A stretch of DNA of 64,000 nucleotides, from positions 868,001 through 932,000 of the forward strand of contig NZ_JAHVHT010000001.1 in NCBI RefSeq assembly GCF_019802125.1, read 5' to 3'. Both the position numbers and the translations under genes were made by a program. Shown here in pieces: positions 37,296-47,114 of the stretch; within the stretch, counting starts at the first letter, position 1; each line of letters begins with the position of its first letter. The notes beneath the pieces are model-generated. The model was not told the origin of the DNA. It made no database searches and saw only the letters and a list, made by a program, of their open reading frames with translations. Source of the DNA: Tateyamaria omphalii. GTDB taxonomy: Bacteria; Pseudomonadota; Alphaproteobacteria; Rhodobacterales; Rhodobacteraceae.

Positions 37296-38732
37296 ATGTC
37301 TGCTGATCTGACCATCATCCTGCCCGAGATCCTGCTGGCTGTCTTTGCCATGCTGGGCCTGATCGGGGCGGTCTACACGTCCAAGGACGATCTTGCCTCT
37401 CCACTCCTTTGGGCGACATCCGCCGTCTTCCTTGCCGTCGCCGCATGGATCGGGTTCACGGGTGAGGGGACGAACGTGGCCTTTGGCGGCATGTTCGTCG
37501 ATGACGCCTTTTCGCGCTTTGCCAAGGTGACGATCCTTGTGTCCGCCGCTGCCGTTTTGCTGATGAGCGAAGGGTACATGTCGCAGCGCGGCCTTTTGCG
37601 CTTTGAATACCCGATGCTGGTGGCATTGGCCGCCGTGGGCATGATGACCATGGTGTCGGCGGGCGACCTGATGGCGCTCTACATGGGCCTCGAGCTGCAA
37701 TCGCTCGCGCTTTACGTGGTTGCGTCGTTGCGCCGTGACAGCGTCAAATCAACCGAAGCCGGTCTGAAATACTTCGTGCTGGGCGCGTTGTCTTCGGGTC
37801 TGCTGCTCTATGGTGCGTCGCTGGTCTACGGTTATGCAGGCACCACGCTGTTCTCGGGGATCGTTCAGGTCGCGGAAGAGGGCGTGTCGCTTGGCCTGCT
37901 CTTCGGCCTTGTCTTCCTGATGGCGGGCTTTGCCTTCAAGGTCTCTGCCGTGCCGTTCCACATGTGGACGCCGGATGTGTACGAAGGCTCGCCCACGCCG
38001 GTCACGGCATTCTTCGCTACGGCGCCGAAAGTCGCGGCCATGGCGCTGTTCGCACGCGTGATGCATGACGCCTTTGGTGGGGCCATTGCCGACTGGCAAC
38101 AGGTCATGGCGCTCTTGTCGGTGCTGTCGATGTTCCTCGGTGCATTTGCGGCGATCGGTCAAACCAACATCAAGCGACTGATGGCGTTTTCGTCCATCGC
38201 GCATATGGGTTACGCCCTGATGGGCCTTGCCTCCGGCACTGCGCTCGGGGTCGAGGCGATGCTGGTCTACATGGCAATCTACGTCACCATGAATATCGGC
38301 ACCTTCGCTTTCATCCTGATGATGGAAAAAGACGGCCAGCCTGTGGTCGAGATCTCGTCGTTGAAGATGTACGCCAAGCGCGAGCCGGGCAAGGCGTGGG
38401 CCATGCTGTTTCTGATGTTCTCGCTCGCGGGTGTGCCGCCGATGCTTGGGTTCTTTGGCAAACTCTACGTGCTGCGCGCGGCCTATGAAGGCGGGCTTGT
38501 CTGGCTTGCCATTGCTGGCGTGATCGCATCCGTCATTGGTGCCTACTATTACCTGCGCATCGTCTACTACATGTTCTTCGGCGAGACGCAGGATGAGGGG
38601 CTGAATGGCGGCAAATCCCCGATCCTTTGGGCGATGCTGATGGGGTCGGCGGCTGTTATGCTATTCGGGATTATCAACATGTTCGGCGTGGACAGTGTGG
38701 CGGCGGCTGCGGCGCTCACATTGGTGAACTAG
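37296..38732 (+). CDS. nuoN: NADH-quinone oxidoreductase subunit N
   Basis: The 478-residue antiporter-like subunit has about 14 membrane helices and the motifs [24 protein letters not shown]-like [17 protein letters not shown], and [17 protein letters not shown] chose the ATG at MSADLTI, four bases after the nuoM stop, over one inside nuoM. It is the last complex I subunit in the cluster; a weak hairpin CCC-TTC-GGG followed by six T lies between it and birA. Confidence 0.95.
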   Translation: MSADLTIILPEILLAVFAMLGLIGAVYTSKDDLASPLLWATSAVFLAVAAWIGFTGEGTNVAFGGMFVDDAFSRFAKVTILVSAAAVLLMSEGYMSQRGLLRFEYPMLVALAAVGMMTMVSAGDLMALYMGLELQSLALYVVASLRRDSVKSTEAGLKYFVLGALSSGLLLYGASLVYGYAGTTLFSGIVQVAEEGVSLGLLFGLVFLMAGFAFKVSAVPFHMWTPDVYEGSPTPVTAFFATAPKVAAMALFARVMHDAFGGAIADWQQVMALLSVLSMFLGAFAAIGQTNIKRLMAFSSIAHMGYALMGLASGTALGVEAMLVYMAIYVTMNIGTFAFILMMEKDGQPVVEISSLKMYAKREPGKAWAMLFLMFSLAGVPPMLGFFGKLYVLRAAYEGGLVWLAIAGVIASVIGAYYYLRIVYYMFFGETQDEGLNGGKSPILWAMLMGSAAVMLFGIINMFGVDSVAAAAALTLVN

Positions 38733-38785
38733 GCGCCCGTGGCAAATCGGCCCTTCGGGGAGGATTTTTTGGAACCAGAGAAGTC

Positions 38786-39535
38786 ATGAGCGCTTGGCCT
38801 TCAGGCTATGGGCGGCGTGTTTTGCCATCGGTGGACTCGACGCTGAGCGAGGCGGCGCGTGTTGCCTCCGACCTCTCTGGCCCCGAGTGGATTTTGGCGC
38901 TGACCCAGACAGCGGCACGCGGTCGGCGCGGGCGGGCTTGGTCGATGCCGGAAGGCAACTTTGCTGGCACGCTTGTGCTGCCGTTGGACGAGGCGCCGGG
39001 TGTTGCCGCCTTGCGGTCCTTTGTCATGTCGCTGGCCTTGCGGGATGCGTTTGTAGCGGTGACCGGGCGCGAAGATGCATTCGCGCTAAAGTGGCCCAAC
39101 GACGTGCTCTTGCGCGGCGGCAAGGTCGCGGGGATCCTTCTGGAAAGCATCGGCAGCGGCGCGCGCGTCACGCACCTTGCCATCGGGATCGGGGTCAATC
39201 TGGCTGCAGCGCCGGACGTGAGCGAGGTCGATGAAGGCGCTGTTCCACCGGCTGCGCTGAAGTCTGCCCTGGGCACTGTCATCTCACCCGAAGACTTTCT
39301 GGATCTTCTCGCCACGGCCTATGCCCGGTATGAAGATCAGTTCCGCACTTACGGCTTTGCGCCAATCCGGACAGCTTGGCTTGCCCACGCCGCGCGTTTG
39401 GGCGAACCGATCAAGGCCCGCACCACGCGGGACGCATACATCGGCACCTTCGTGGACGTGGACGCCGACGGCCAACTTGTTCTAGAGACGGCCAAAGGCC
39501 GGATGACCATCCCGGCGGGTGACGTTTACTTCTGA
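38786..39535 (+). CDS. birA: Biotin-[acetyl-CoA-carboxylase] ligase
   Basis: The 249-residue protein is a class I biotin ligase without the N-terminal repressor domain of E. coli BirA. It has the biotinoyl-AMP loop ARGRRGRAW at about residue 44, the catalytic Lys region LKWPNDVLL and KVAGILLES, and GIGVNL. It biotinylates the carboxyl carrier of acetyl-CoA carboxylase and, here, probably MccA at Lys607. It lies 54 bases after nuoN and 11 before coaX. Confidence 0.92.
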   Translation: MSAWPSGYGRRVLPSVDSTLSEAARVASDLSGPEWILALTQTAARGRRGRAWSMPEGNFAGTLVLPLDEAPGVAALRSFVMSLALRDAFVAVTGREDAFALKWPNDVLLRGGKVAGILLESIGSGARVTHLAIGIGVNLAAAPDVSEVDEGAVPPAALKSALGTVISPEDFLDLLATAYARYEDQFRTYGFAPIRTAWLAHAARLGEPIKARTTRDAYIGTFVDVDADGQLVLETAKGRMTIPAGDVYF

Positions 39536-39546
39536 GGGGGCAGGCC

Positions 39547-40320
39547 ATGCTTCTGACCATCGACTGCGGCAACACGAACACGGTGTTTTCAATCTGGGAC
39601 GGGACCAAGTTCCTCGCGACCTGGCGTACCTCGACCGAGTGGCAGCGCACGGCGGACCAGTACTATGTCTGGCTGTCGACGCTGATGGAGTTTCAGAAGC
39701 TGGATGTTGAGATCACGGATGTGATTGTCTCATCCACTGTTCCGCGCGTGGTCTTCAACCTGCGGGTTCTGTGCGACCGCTATTTTAATTGCCGTCCCTA
39801 TGTTGTGGGCAAACCCGACTGCTTGCTGCCGGCACCGCCGCGCGTGGACGAGGGCACGCAGATCGGCCCCGACCGGCTGGTGAACACGGCGGGCGCCTAT
39901 GACCGCTGCGGCGGGGACTTGATTGTGGTGGATTTCGGTACGGCGACAACCTTTGACGTCGTTGCCTCGGATGGCGCTTATGTCGGGGGCGTGATCGCAC
40001 CCGGCGTGAACCTGAGCCTTGAGGCGCTGCACTCTGCCGCTGCCGCGCTACCGCATGTGGACATCACCAAACCGCAGGCCGTTGTGGGCACCAACACGGT
40101 CGCCTGTATGCAGTCCGGTGTCTTTTGGGGTTACGTGGGCCTTGTCCGTGAGATATGTGCCCGGATCAAAGCGGAACGCGACCGCGATATGCGCGTAATT
40201 TCGACGGGGGGCCTGGCCCCCTTGTTCCAACAGTCCGAAACACTGTTTGACGACTTTCAAGATGATTTGACGATGCATGGCCTGACGGTCATCTATCGCT
40301 TTAACAAGGATAATAGCTGA
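39547..40320 (+). CDS. coaX: Type III pantothenate kinase
   Basis: The 257-residue ASKHA-fold kinase has the phosphate motif DCGNTNTVFSIWDG at residues 5-18, the catalytic Asp and substrate segment GPDRLVNTAGAY near 110 and the second phosphate motif VVDFGTATTFDVV. It phosphorylates pantothenate in the first step of CoA synthesis and is insensitive to CoA feedback. GAGGGGGCAGGCC precedes the ATG. It is followed by rnj after four bases. Confidence 0.94.
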   Translation: MLLTIDCGNTNTVFSIWDGTKFLATWRTSTEWQRTADQYYVWLSTLMEFQKLDVEITDVIVSSTVPRVVFNLRVLCDRYFNCRPYVVGKPDCLLPAPPRVDEGTQIGPDRLVNTAGAYDRCGGDLIVVDFGTATTFDVVASDGAYVGGVIAPGVNLSLEALHSAAAALPHVDITKPQAVVGTNTVACMQSGVFWGYVGLVREICARIKAERDRDMRVISTGGLAPLFQQSETLFDDFQDDLTMHGLTVIYRFNKDNS

Positions 40321-40324
40321 GCTT

Positions 40325-41995
40325 ATGAGCAGTGAACGTTTGATCTACCTGCCCCTCGGGGGGGCGGGTGAAATTGGTATGAATGCCTATGTGTACGGGT
40401 ATGGACCGCAGGATGCCGAGCGGCTGATCGTGGTTGATCTGGGCGTGACCTTTCCCGATATGGATGGGACGCCGGGTGTTGACCTGATCCTGCCGGACAT
40501 CACTTGGCTGGCCGAGCGTAAAGACCGGATTGACGGGATTTTCATTACTCACGCGCACGAGGATCACGTCGGCGCGGTCGCTCACACTTATGAGCAGTTG
40601 GGTGCGCCGATCTATGCGCGGCCTTTCACAGCCAACATCGCCCGGCGCAAGATGGATGAGTATGGCCATCCGGATGATGCCGTGCGTGTCGTGGCTGGCT
40701 GGCCCGATCAGGTGCAGGCGGGGCCGTTCAAGGTAGGCTTTCTGCCCATGTCCCATTCGATCCCCGAAAGCGCGGGTCTGATCATCGACAGTCCCGAGGG
40801 CCGGGTGATCCACTCCGGGGACTTCAAGCTGGACACGACGCCTGTGGTGGGTGAACCCTTTGATCCGGACCTGTGGGCCGAGGTCAGCAAGGATGGGGTG
40901 AAGGCGCTTATCTGCGACAGCACCAATGTTTTCTCCCAGCATCCGGGCCGGTCAGAATTGTCCGTGGGCCCTGAGATCGAGAAGCTGGTGCGCGGGCACA
41001 CTTCCGGCATGGTTGTGGCGACGACCTTTGCGTCGAATGTAGCGCGGGTGAAGACGCTGGCAGAGGCGGGCGTTGCGGCGGGGCGCTCCATCGTGCTTCT
41101 GGGCCGCGCGATGCGTCGCATGATCGAAGCTGCGGTTGAGACCGGGGTACTGAGCGACTTTCCAAGCGTCGTAAGCCCGGAGGACGCCAAGAGCATCCCG
41201 CGCGAAAACCTGATGTTGCTTGTTACGGGATCACAGGGCGAGCGCCGTGCAGCCTCTGCCCAGTTGGCCAACGGCAAGTATATGGGGCTGGAGCTGAAGG
41301 AAGGCGACCTGTTCCTGTTTTCCTCCAAGACCATTCCGGGCAACGAAAAGGGTGTGATCCGCATCATCAACCAGTTGTCGGAAAAGGGCGTGGATGTGGT
41401 GGACGATTCCTCGGGCCTCTACCACGTGTCGGGCCACGCGAACCGACCTGATCTGGAACGCTTGCAGGACATCGTGAACCCCCAGATCGTTGTGCCGATG
41501 CACGGCGAGCACCGGCATCTGCGCGAGCACGTGAAGCTGTCGGAGGCCAGGGGGCGCAGCGCTGTACTGGCTGTCAACGGCATGATGATCGACCTCAGCG
41601 GCAACGCCCCGACGGTGGCCGAATACATCGAAACCGGCCGCACCTACCTTGATGGCGCGGTGCAGATCGGAGCGCTGGATGGCGTTGTCCGCGACCGGAT
41701 CCGCATGGCGCTGAACGGTCATGTGCTGGTGACGCTGATCCTGGATGAAGAGGATGAGCCCTTGGGCGAGCCGTGGTGCGAACTCATGGGGTTGGCCGAG
41801 ACCGGGCGGTCGAAGGCGGCGCTGGTTGAAGTGTTGGAAGAAGACCTGGGTCAGTTCCTTGGCCGGGCCGATGCCAAGACGCTGCGCGATGACGACAGCC
41901 TGACCGAGGCGCTGCGTCGGATCGTGCGGAAGTCAGCACAGGACGAGATCGGCAAGAAGCCGGAAGTAACCGTGGTGATCAGCCGGATGCATTGA
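40325..41995 (+). CDS. rnj: Ribonuclease J
   Basis: The 556-residue metallo-beta-lactamase/beta-CASP nuclease has the zinc motif HAHEDH (His76, His78, Asp80, His81), the beta-CASP region with VTGSQGERRAA and HVSGHANRPDLERLQ, and VVPMHGEHRHL. Members have 5'-to-3' exonuclease and endonuclease activity and act in rRNA maturation and mRNA turnover. The coaX-rnj linkage recurs in alphaproteobacteria. A strong stem-loop follows its stop. Confidence 0.93.
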   Translation: MSSERLIYLPLGGAGEIGMNAYVYGYGPQDAERLIVVDLGVTFPDMDGTPGVDLILPDITWLAERKDRIDGIFITHAHEDHVGAVAHTYEQLGAPIYARPFTANIARRKMDEYGHPDDAVRVVAGWPDQVQAGPFKVGFLPMSHSIPESAGLIIDSPEGRVIHSGDFKLDTTPVVGEPFDPDLWAEVSKDGVKALICDSTNVFSQHPGRSELSVGPEIEKLVRGHTSGMVVATTFASNVARVKTLAEAGVAAGRSIVLLGRAMRRMIEAAVETGVLSDFPSVVSPEDAKSIPRENLMLLVTGSQGERRAASAQLANGKYMGLELKEGDLFLFSSKTIPGNEKGVIRIINQLSEKGVDVVDDSSGLYHVSGHANRPDLERLQDIVNPQIVVPMHGEHRHLREHVKLSEARGRSAVLAVNGMMIDLSGNAPTVAEYIETGRTYLDGAVQIGALDGVVRDRIRMALNGHVLVTLILDEEDEPLGEPWCELMGLAETGRSKAALVEVLEEDLGQFLGRADAKTLRDDDSLTEALRRIVRKSAQDEIGKKPEVTVVISRMH

Positions 41996-41997
41996 AA

Positions 41998-42019
41998 AAG
42001 GCGGACCAAGGTCCGCCTT
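41998..42019 (-). terminator. Stem-loop between rnj and the DEAD-box helicase gene
   Basis: Perfect 10-base arms AAGGCGGACC and GGTCCGCCTT surround a two-base loop, beginning five bases after the rnj stop. Read on the minus strand, the stem runs into TTTTTC, making a good intrinsic terminator for the helicase transcript. On the plus strand the T-run is missing, so termination or stabilisation of the rnj mRNA is less certain. Confidence 0.8.
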
Positions 42020-42090
42020 ACATGTCTATCACTGCCATAGCATTTTTCCGCAACACCTGGCCATCGCGCGTTTCGCAACTCCGCGCGGCG

Positions 42091-43491
42091 CTACGAGGCC
42101 ATTCGCTCTTCGAAGCTCAGACCGATGAAGCTGGGAGTGTGGTCGCCCAGGCCTACAACCTTGTTTGAGCTGCGATCATCGCGCGACGTGGATGATCGGC
42201 TGCGGCTTGAGGAGGAGCGGCTGCGCGACGGTTTGGTGTCTTCGCTGGCCGCTGTGCTGTCCACCTTCTCTTCGGATTTCGAAGAGGACCGGCTGCGCGT
42301 GGACTTCGGTTTGTCTTCCTTCACCTCGGCTGGCTTGGCCGATTTCACCGGGTTGTCGAGGCGCGGGATTTCTTTCTGGATCAGCTTTTCGACCGCATCG
42401 AACTGTTTTTCGTCGCGCGGCACGCAGATTGTGATCGCCTTGCCTTCGCGCCCGGCACGACCCGTGCGTCCGATGCGGTGCACGTAGTCTTCGGGATGGC
42501 CGGGAACGTCGAAATTGAACACGTGACTGACCGATGGTACGTCGAGCCCGCGTGCAGCCACGTCGGATGCCACGAGAATGCGCAGCTCGCCATTGCGGAA
42601 CCCCTCGAGCGTGCGTGTGCGCTGCGACTGGTCCAGATCGCCGTGGATCGGTGCGGCGTCGTATTTGTAGCTTTTCAAGGACTTGGCAACGATGTCCACG
42701 TCCGTCTTGCGGTTGCAGAAGATGATTGCGTTGGTCAGCTTCTCGCCTTCGGCGTCAATCAGTCCCCGCAATACCTTGCGCTTTTCGGTTCCTTCGCGGT
42801 CCTTGCGCGAGGCCTTGAACATGACCACGCCCTGTTCAATCGTCTCTGACGCGGTGGCCTGGCGGGCCACCTCGATCCGTTCGGGGTTGGACAGAAAGGT
42901 GTTGGTAATCCGCTCGATCTCGGGCGCCATGGTGGCGGAGAAGAACAGCGTCTGACGGGTGAAGGGGGTCAGGCCAAAGATGCGTTCGATGTCGGGGATG
43001 AACCCCATGTCGAGCATCCGGTCGGCTTCGTCCACGACCATGACCTTGACATCGTTCAGGATCAGTTTGCCGCGCTCGAAATGGTCGAGCAGGCGGCCGG
43101 GCGTGGCGATCAGCACGTCAACGCCCTTGTCGATCAGGATGTCCTGTTCCTTGAAGCTGACGCCGCCGATCAGGAGCGCCTTGGAGAGCTTCACATATTT
43201 GGCGTAGGTGTCGAAGTTCTCGGCCACCTGGGCGGCGAGTTCGCGGGTCGGACACAGGACCAGACTGCGCGGCATGCGCGCGCGGGCGCGGCCACGGGCG
43301 AGCGCCGTGATCAGGGGCAGGGTGAAGCTGGCCGTCTTGCCTGTGCCGGTCTGTGCGATGCCCAGCACATCTCGTCCTTCAAGGGCTGCTGGAATCGCGC
43401 CCGCTTGGATCGGTGTCGGGTTTTCATACCCGGCTTCGTCTATGGCTTTCAGGACCTTTGTGTTCAGGTTCAGATCAGAGAATTTTGTCAT
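42091..43491 (-). CDS. DEAD-box RNA helicase, RhlE-like
   Basis: The 466-residue protein has all core motifs: Q motif GYENPTPIQ, AQTGTGKT, PTRELA, TPGRLLDH, VDEADRM, SAT, HGDLDQSQR and HRIGRTGRAGR. After residue about 385 comes a low-complexity tail rich in Ser, Arg, Lys and Glu, typical of RNA-contacting tails. It unwinds RNA in ribosome assembly or mRNA decay; ribonuclease J next door is a plausible functional neighbour. A hairpin sits just upstream of the start codon. Confidence 0.92.
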   Translation of the reverse strand: MTKFSDLNLNTKVLKAIDEAGYENPTPIQAGAIPAALEGRDVLGIAQTGTGKTASFTLPLITALARGRARARMPRSLVLCPTRELAAQVAENFDTYAKYVKLSKALLIGGVSFKEQDILIDKGVDVLIATPGRLLDHFERGKLILNDVKVMVVDEADRMLDMGFIPDIERIFGLTPFTRQTLFFSATMAPEIERITNTFLSNPERIEVARQATASETIEQGVVMFKASRKDREGTEKRKVLRGLIDAEGEKLTNAIIFCNRKTDVDIVAKSLKSYKYDAAPIHGDLDQSQRTRTLEGFRNGELRILVASDVAARGLDVPSVSHVFNFDVPGHPEDYVHRIGRTGRAGREGKAITICVPRDEKQFDAVEKLIQKEIPRLDNPVKSAKPAEVKEDKPKSTRSRSSSKSEEKVDSTAASEDTKPSRSRSSSSRSRSSTSRDDRSSNKVVGLGDHTPSFIGLSFEERMAS

Positions 43492-43494
43492 GTA

Positions 43495-43513
43495 TGTCCG
43501 TAGGTTGCGGACA
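43495..43513 (-). promoter_or_regulatory. Hairpin covering the translation start region of the helicase mRNA
   Basis: TGTCCG and CGGACA arms flank a seven-base loop and end three bases before the ATG on the minus strand. No strong Shine-Dalgarno is visible outside the arm, so the fold could limit initiation and be opened by the helicase itself or by temperature. The stem is only six pairs, so this remains a suggestion. Confidence 0.35.
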
Positions 43514-43615
43514 CTGACTTGGCCCGCTGCGTCTGGTGATGTCGGCCCGATTGGCCCGAGTGGAGGCGACGTGCCTCGACATGCTGCGCGTGCATAGCAA
43601 AGGCACCGCGTCCCG

Positions 43616-44542
43616 TCAAACGGGCGCGTCGGGGAAGTGGCGTGCGACCTTGGCTGCCAGGTCCAGGTCTACGATGCGCAGCGCATCATGGGCGCGCAGA
43701 CGGGCCCGGAGGTCGTCGCTATTGCCGATGACCTCGTCGTAGAAGGTGCGCAGGCCAGCCTCGCCTTGATCGGCCTCGAGCTTGCGCAGCAACGCGTGGA
43801 GCGAAAGCGTGCCTTGTGTCGCCGGTTTCAGTTCGGCGCGGTACGATCCCTTTTCAATCCTGTAAGCATACGCGCGGTGCCATGCGTCCCAGGACGTGGC
43901 GTGGCAGTGGGCGAGGTCGATCTCTGTGAGTTCGGCGGCGTCGGGGAGCATGGTGCCGTTCCGAAAGGCGTTATGGATACGGACTTCCATCTCGGGCAGG
44001 CCGGTGCGCACAAAGAGTTTGCCCGCGACATGGCTGAGGAAGCCGCCTTTGAGATGCTGGCCGAAGGTTGGGTAGATCGACTTGACCGCTTCGTTGCGCT
44101 TACGGCCGGGTGGCAGGAAGGTTTTGAAGGCGGTGTCTGAGCCACCGAGAAGTTCCATGGGGCGCACGCGGGCCGAAGTCGTGGTTGCGGGGAGTTCGGC
44201 GAGGGGTTCGGCCACGTTCGTCTGTGGGACCAGGAATTCGTCGACGTCCATGTGGATCAGCCAGTCGACTTCTGCCTTGCGCGCATAGGCGTGGGTTGCG
44301 TTGAGCGTTTGCCGCGCCTGATGCTTGACTGGCCGGTTCACGCCAAGGCGTTTCCAATGGGCCGTGTTGCAGGTCTGCACCCGCACTTTCGGGTGTGATT
44401 TCAGGGTGTTGAACGCGCTTAGGTTGTCGTCGTCGAGATAGATGTAGAGCCGGTGCGCGCCTGCGTCGAGATGGTGTGCGGCAAAGCGCAGGATCTCTGT
44501 CGTAGGTGCAAGGATGGTCGCGGACAGGCCCCAGGTGGTCAC
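43616..44542 (-). CDS. Glycosyltransferase family 2-type protein A
   Basis: The 308-residue protein has a GT-A-like N-terminus (LRFAAHHLDAGAHRLYIYLDDDN), the metal-binding D-x-D in DWLIHMDVDEFLVP near residue 95, and a C-terminal helical region. It is a paralogue of the next gene: both share H-x-D-x-G-A-x-R and the I-H-M/I-D-x-D-E-F pattern, and both end in DLDAKVARxF. Such proteins are often annotated as glycosyltransferase family 2 in Roseobacters and may act on surface polysaccharides. The substrate is unknown. Confidence 0.75.
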   Translation of the reverse strand: MTTWGLSATILAPTTEILRFAAHHLDAGAHRLYIYLDDDNLSAFNTLKSHPKVRVQTCNTAHWKRLGVNRPVKHQARQTLNATHAYARKAEVDWLIHMDVDEFLVPQTNVAEPLAELPATTTSARVRPMELLGGSDTAFKTFLPPGRKRNEAVKSIYPTFGQHLKGGFLSHVAGKLFVRTGLPEMEVRIHNAFRNGTMLPDAAELTEIDLAHCHATSWDAWHRAYAYRIEKGSYRAELKPATQGTLSLHALLRKLEADQGEAGLRTFYDEVIGNSDDLRARLRAHDALRIVDLDLAAKVARHFPDAPV

Positions 44543-44545
44543 GGC

Positions 44546-45499
44546 TTACCCCTCCAGCTTGCCGAAAAAGCGGGCCACCTTGGCGTCAAGGTCCAGCCGT
44601 TCGGTGCGCAGCATGTCATGGGCGGCGAGCAGGTCAAGGCGCTCGGGCGTGGGCACGCACATCTCTGTATGGAAGCGGCGTAGAGCGTCCGGGTCGCGGT
44701 CGTCCATGAGCGCGCGGATCAGCCGACCCTTGGGGTTCGCGCGCCCCTCGCGGTCGTGGTAGCTGCCCTTGACCAATCGGTAGGTCATGTGCCGTTCGAA
44801 GGTGGCGAAATCGGGTGCGTGTGCGTGGCCAAGCTCGACCCCCGGAAGGGACCCGCCGCCCATCACGAAGTCCGAGAAGTGGCGCAGGGCGTGGATGCCC
44901 AGCCGCACATCGGCCAGGCCTGGTCGGGCGATGATCTTGGGGCTTTCGGTGCTGATGAAACCACCTGCGATATGGGTGCCGAAGGTCGGGTAGATGTCAC
45001 CCCGCAGGTCCCCGGAGGCGAAGCGTTTGAAATGGCGTGGATCCGTGGGACAGTCCATCATTTCAACGGGTTGCAGGGCGACGTGGGTACAGTTTGGATC
45101 GACGGCAGCGAGCAGCTCGGTCATGGGCGTTGAGGTCAGAATGAACTCGTCCGCGTCGATATGGGCGAGCCAGTCAAGCTGCGTGATCCGGTACATGCGG
45201 GTGGCGTTGAAGACCTGCCGCATCTGGTGGGTGGAGCGGGCGCGGTTGGGTTTGCCCTGCCAGTAGCCGTCGTCGCATTGGGTGAAGCGGACCTTGGGAT
45301 GGGCGAGCCGTTCAGCGATTGCAGGGTCGGGCGCGTCGAGGTGGATGTGGATGCGGTTGGCGCCTAGGTCGAGGTGAAAGGCGATGAATTCGGCCACTTT
45401 GCGCAGGGGCGCCTTGACCGTGGACACGATGCCCCAGCGCAGTTTGGCGGGGTCGGTTTCAACCGGCTGCGGGACCGGCAGGATCGGTCCGCGGGCCAT
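44546..45499 (-). CDS. Glycosyltransferase family 2-type protein B
   Basis: The 317-residue paralogue of the following gene has KVAEFIAFHLDLGANRIHIHLD near residue 35 and the D-x-D segment DWLAHIDADEFIL. It lies four bases after prfC and three before the second paralogue, so prfC, B and A are probably cotranscribed. The duplicate arrangement suggests related but distinct acceptors or donors. No transporter or polymerase genes for polysaccharides lie nearby. Confidence 0.75.
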   Translation of the reverse strand: MARGPILPVPQPVETDPAKLRWGIVSTVKAPLRKVAEFIAFHLDLGANRIHIHLDAPDPAIAERLAHPKVRFTQCDDGYWQGKPNRARSTHQMRQVFNATRMYRITQLDWLAHIDADEFILTSTPMTELLAAVDPNCTHVALQPVEMMDCPTDPRHFKRFASGDLRGDIYPTFGTHIAGGFISTESPKIIARPGLADVRLGIHALRHFSDFVMGGGSLPGVELGHAHAPDFATFERHMTYRLVKGSYHDREGRANPKGRLIRALMDDRDPDALRRFHTEMCVPTPERLDLLAAHDMLRTERLDLDAKVARFFGKLEG

Positions 45500-45503
45500 G
45501 GCG

Positions 45504-47114
45504 TCAGACCATCATTTCCTTGGTCGCGCTCAGCGTCACGTCCGGATAGTCGCGGGCGACGCGGTCGATGTCCCATTGCAGGCGGGTCAGGTAGACGATG
45601 TCGCCATCGTGGTCGTGGCTGATATGCTGCTTGTTGCTTTCCGTAAACTTATCAACGGCTTGCTTGTCGCCGCTCACCCAGCGGGCGGAGGTGAATTGCG
45701 ATTGTTCGAACCGCACTGGCAGCCCGTATTCCAGCTCGATCCGGCTGGCGAGCACCTCGAATTGAAGGGCACCCACGACGCCGACGATGAATCCGGACCC
45801 GATGGACGGTTTGAAGACTTTTGCGGCCCCTTCCTCGGCAAACTGCATCAGCGCCTTTTCCAGGTGTTTCGCTTTCAGCGGATCACCGGCGCGGACGCCC
45901 TGCAGCAGTTCAGGCGCAAAGCTGGGGATACCTGTAACACGCAAAGCTTCACCTTCGGTTAACGTGTCGCCGATGCGCAGTTGCCCGTGGTTCGGGATGC
46001 CGATGATGTCGCCGGCCCATGCCTCTTCCGCAAGCTCGCGGTCGGAGGCGAGGAACATGACGGGGTTCGAGATGGCCATGGGTTTCTTGGACCGGACATG
46101 GGTGAGTTTCATGCCGCGTTTGAAGTGCCCCGACGCCATGCGGAGGAAGGCGACGCGGTCGCGGTGCTTGGGATCCATGTTGGCTTGGACTTTGAAGACA
46201 AAGCCGGAAACCTTTGATTCCTCTGGTGAAATCTGACGCGGTTCGGCCGACTGGACCTGCGGTTCTGGGCCGTAGTTCGCGATGCCGTCCATCAGTTCCT
46301 TGACGCCGAAGGAGTTGATGGCGGAGCCGAACCAGATGGGGGTCAGTGTGCCTTGGAGCATGGCTTCTGCGTCCAGCGGGGGCAGCAATTCGCGGGCCAT
46401 TTCCAGCTCTTCGCGGAGTTGGTTCAGTTGTGCTTCGGGCACGTGATCGGCCAGCTTGGGATCGTCCAAGCCGTTGATTTCAATGCTTTCCGCGACCTTG
46501 TTGCGGTCGGCGCGGTCCATCAGCTCGAGCCGGTCGCGCAGGATGTCGTAGCAACCGATGAAGTCGCGGCCCATGCCGATGGGCCAGGACGCGGGCGTCA
46601 CGTCGATGGCGAGGTTTTCCTGAATTTCGTCAATGATCTCAAAGACGTCGCGGCTTTCGCGGTCCATCTTGTTGCAGAAGGTCAGGATCGGCAGGTCGCG
46701 CAGGCGGCAGACCTCGAACAGCTTTTGGGTCTGGCTTTCAACGCCCTTGGCCCCGTCGATGACCATGATCGCAGCGTCCACCGCCGTGAGCGTGCGATAG
46801 GTGTCTTCGGAGAAATCGGAGTGGCCGGGTGTGTCCACAAGATTGAACCGGAAGGTATTGGTTTTGCTTGTGAAATCGAACGACATGGCGGAGGCTGAGA
46901 CCGAGATGCCGCGGTCTTTTTCCATCGCCATGAAGTCGGAGCGGGTGCGCCGTGCCTCGCCCTTGGCCCGCACCTGTCCGGCCATCTGGATGGCACCACC
47001 GAACAGCAGGAACTTTTCGGTCAGGGTCGTCTTGCCCGCGTCGGGGTGCGAGATGATCGCGAAGGTGCGGCGACGGGCGATTTCGGGGGGCAATTCGGGG
47101 CGGTTGTCTAGCAT
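45504..47114 (-). CDS. prfC: Peptide chain release factor 3
   Basis: The 536-residue translational GTPase has G1 SHPDAGKTTLTEK near residue 20, the switch regions EKDRGISVSASA and VDTPGHSDFSEDTYRTL, and G4 FCNKMDRESRD. Length and the A-R-W-V-S-G segment near the end fit RF3 rather than EF-G. It recycles RF1/RF2 from the ribosome after termination. I chose the ATG giving MLDNRPELP; the frame is open 24 codons further, but those residues do not resemble the family. Confidence 0.94.
   Translation of the reverse strand: MLDNRPELPPEIARRRTFAIISHPDAGKTTLTEKFLLFGGAIQMAGQVRAKGEARRTRSDFMAMEKDRGISVSASAMSFDFTSKTNTFRFNLVDTPGHSDFSEDTYRTLTAVDAAIMVIDGAKGVESQTQKLFEVCRLRDLPILTFCNKMDRESRDVFEIIDEIQENLAIDVTPASWPIGMGRDFIGCYDILRDRLELMDRADRNKVAESIEINGLDDPKLADHVPEAQLNQLREELEMARELLPPLDAEAMLQGTLTPIWFGSAINSFGVKELMDGIANYGPEPQVQSAEPRQISPEESKVSGFVFKVQANMDPKHRDRVAFLRMASGHFKRGMKLTHVRSKKPMAISNPVMFLASDRELAEEAWAGDIIGIPNHGQLRIGDTLTEGEALRVTGIPSFAPELLQGVRAGDPLKAKHLEKALMQFAEEGAAKVFKPSIGSGFIVGVVGALQFEVLASRIELEYGLPVRFEQSQFTSARWVSGDKQAVDKFTESNKQHISHDHDGDIVYLTRLQWDIDRVARDYPDVTLSATKEMMV

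Noticed and set aside
38733-38785. Possible terminator between nuoN and birA
   Set aside because: The stem is only three pairs (CCC-TTC-GGG) before a T-run, so I mention it in the nuoN entry but do not call a terminator.
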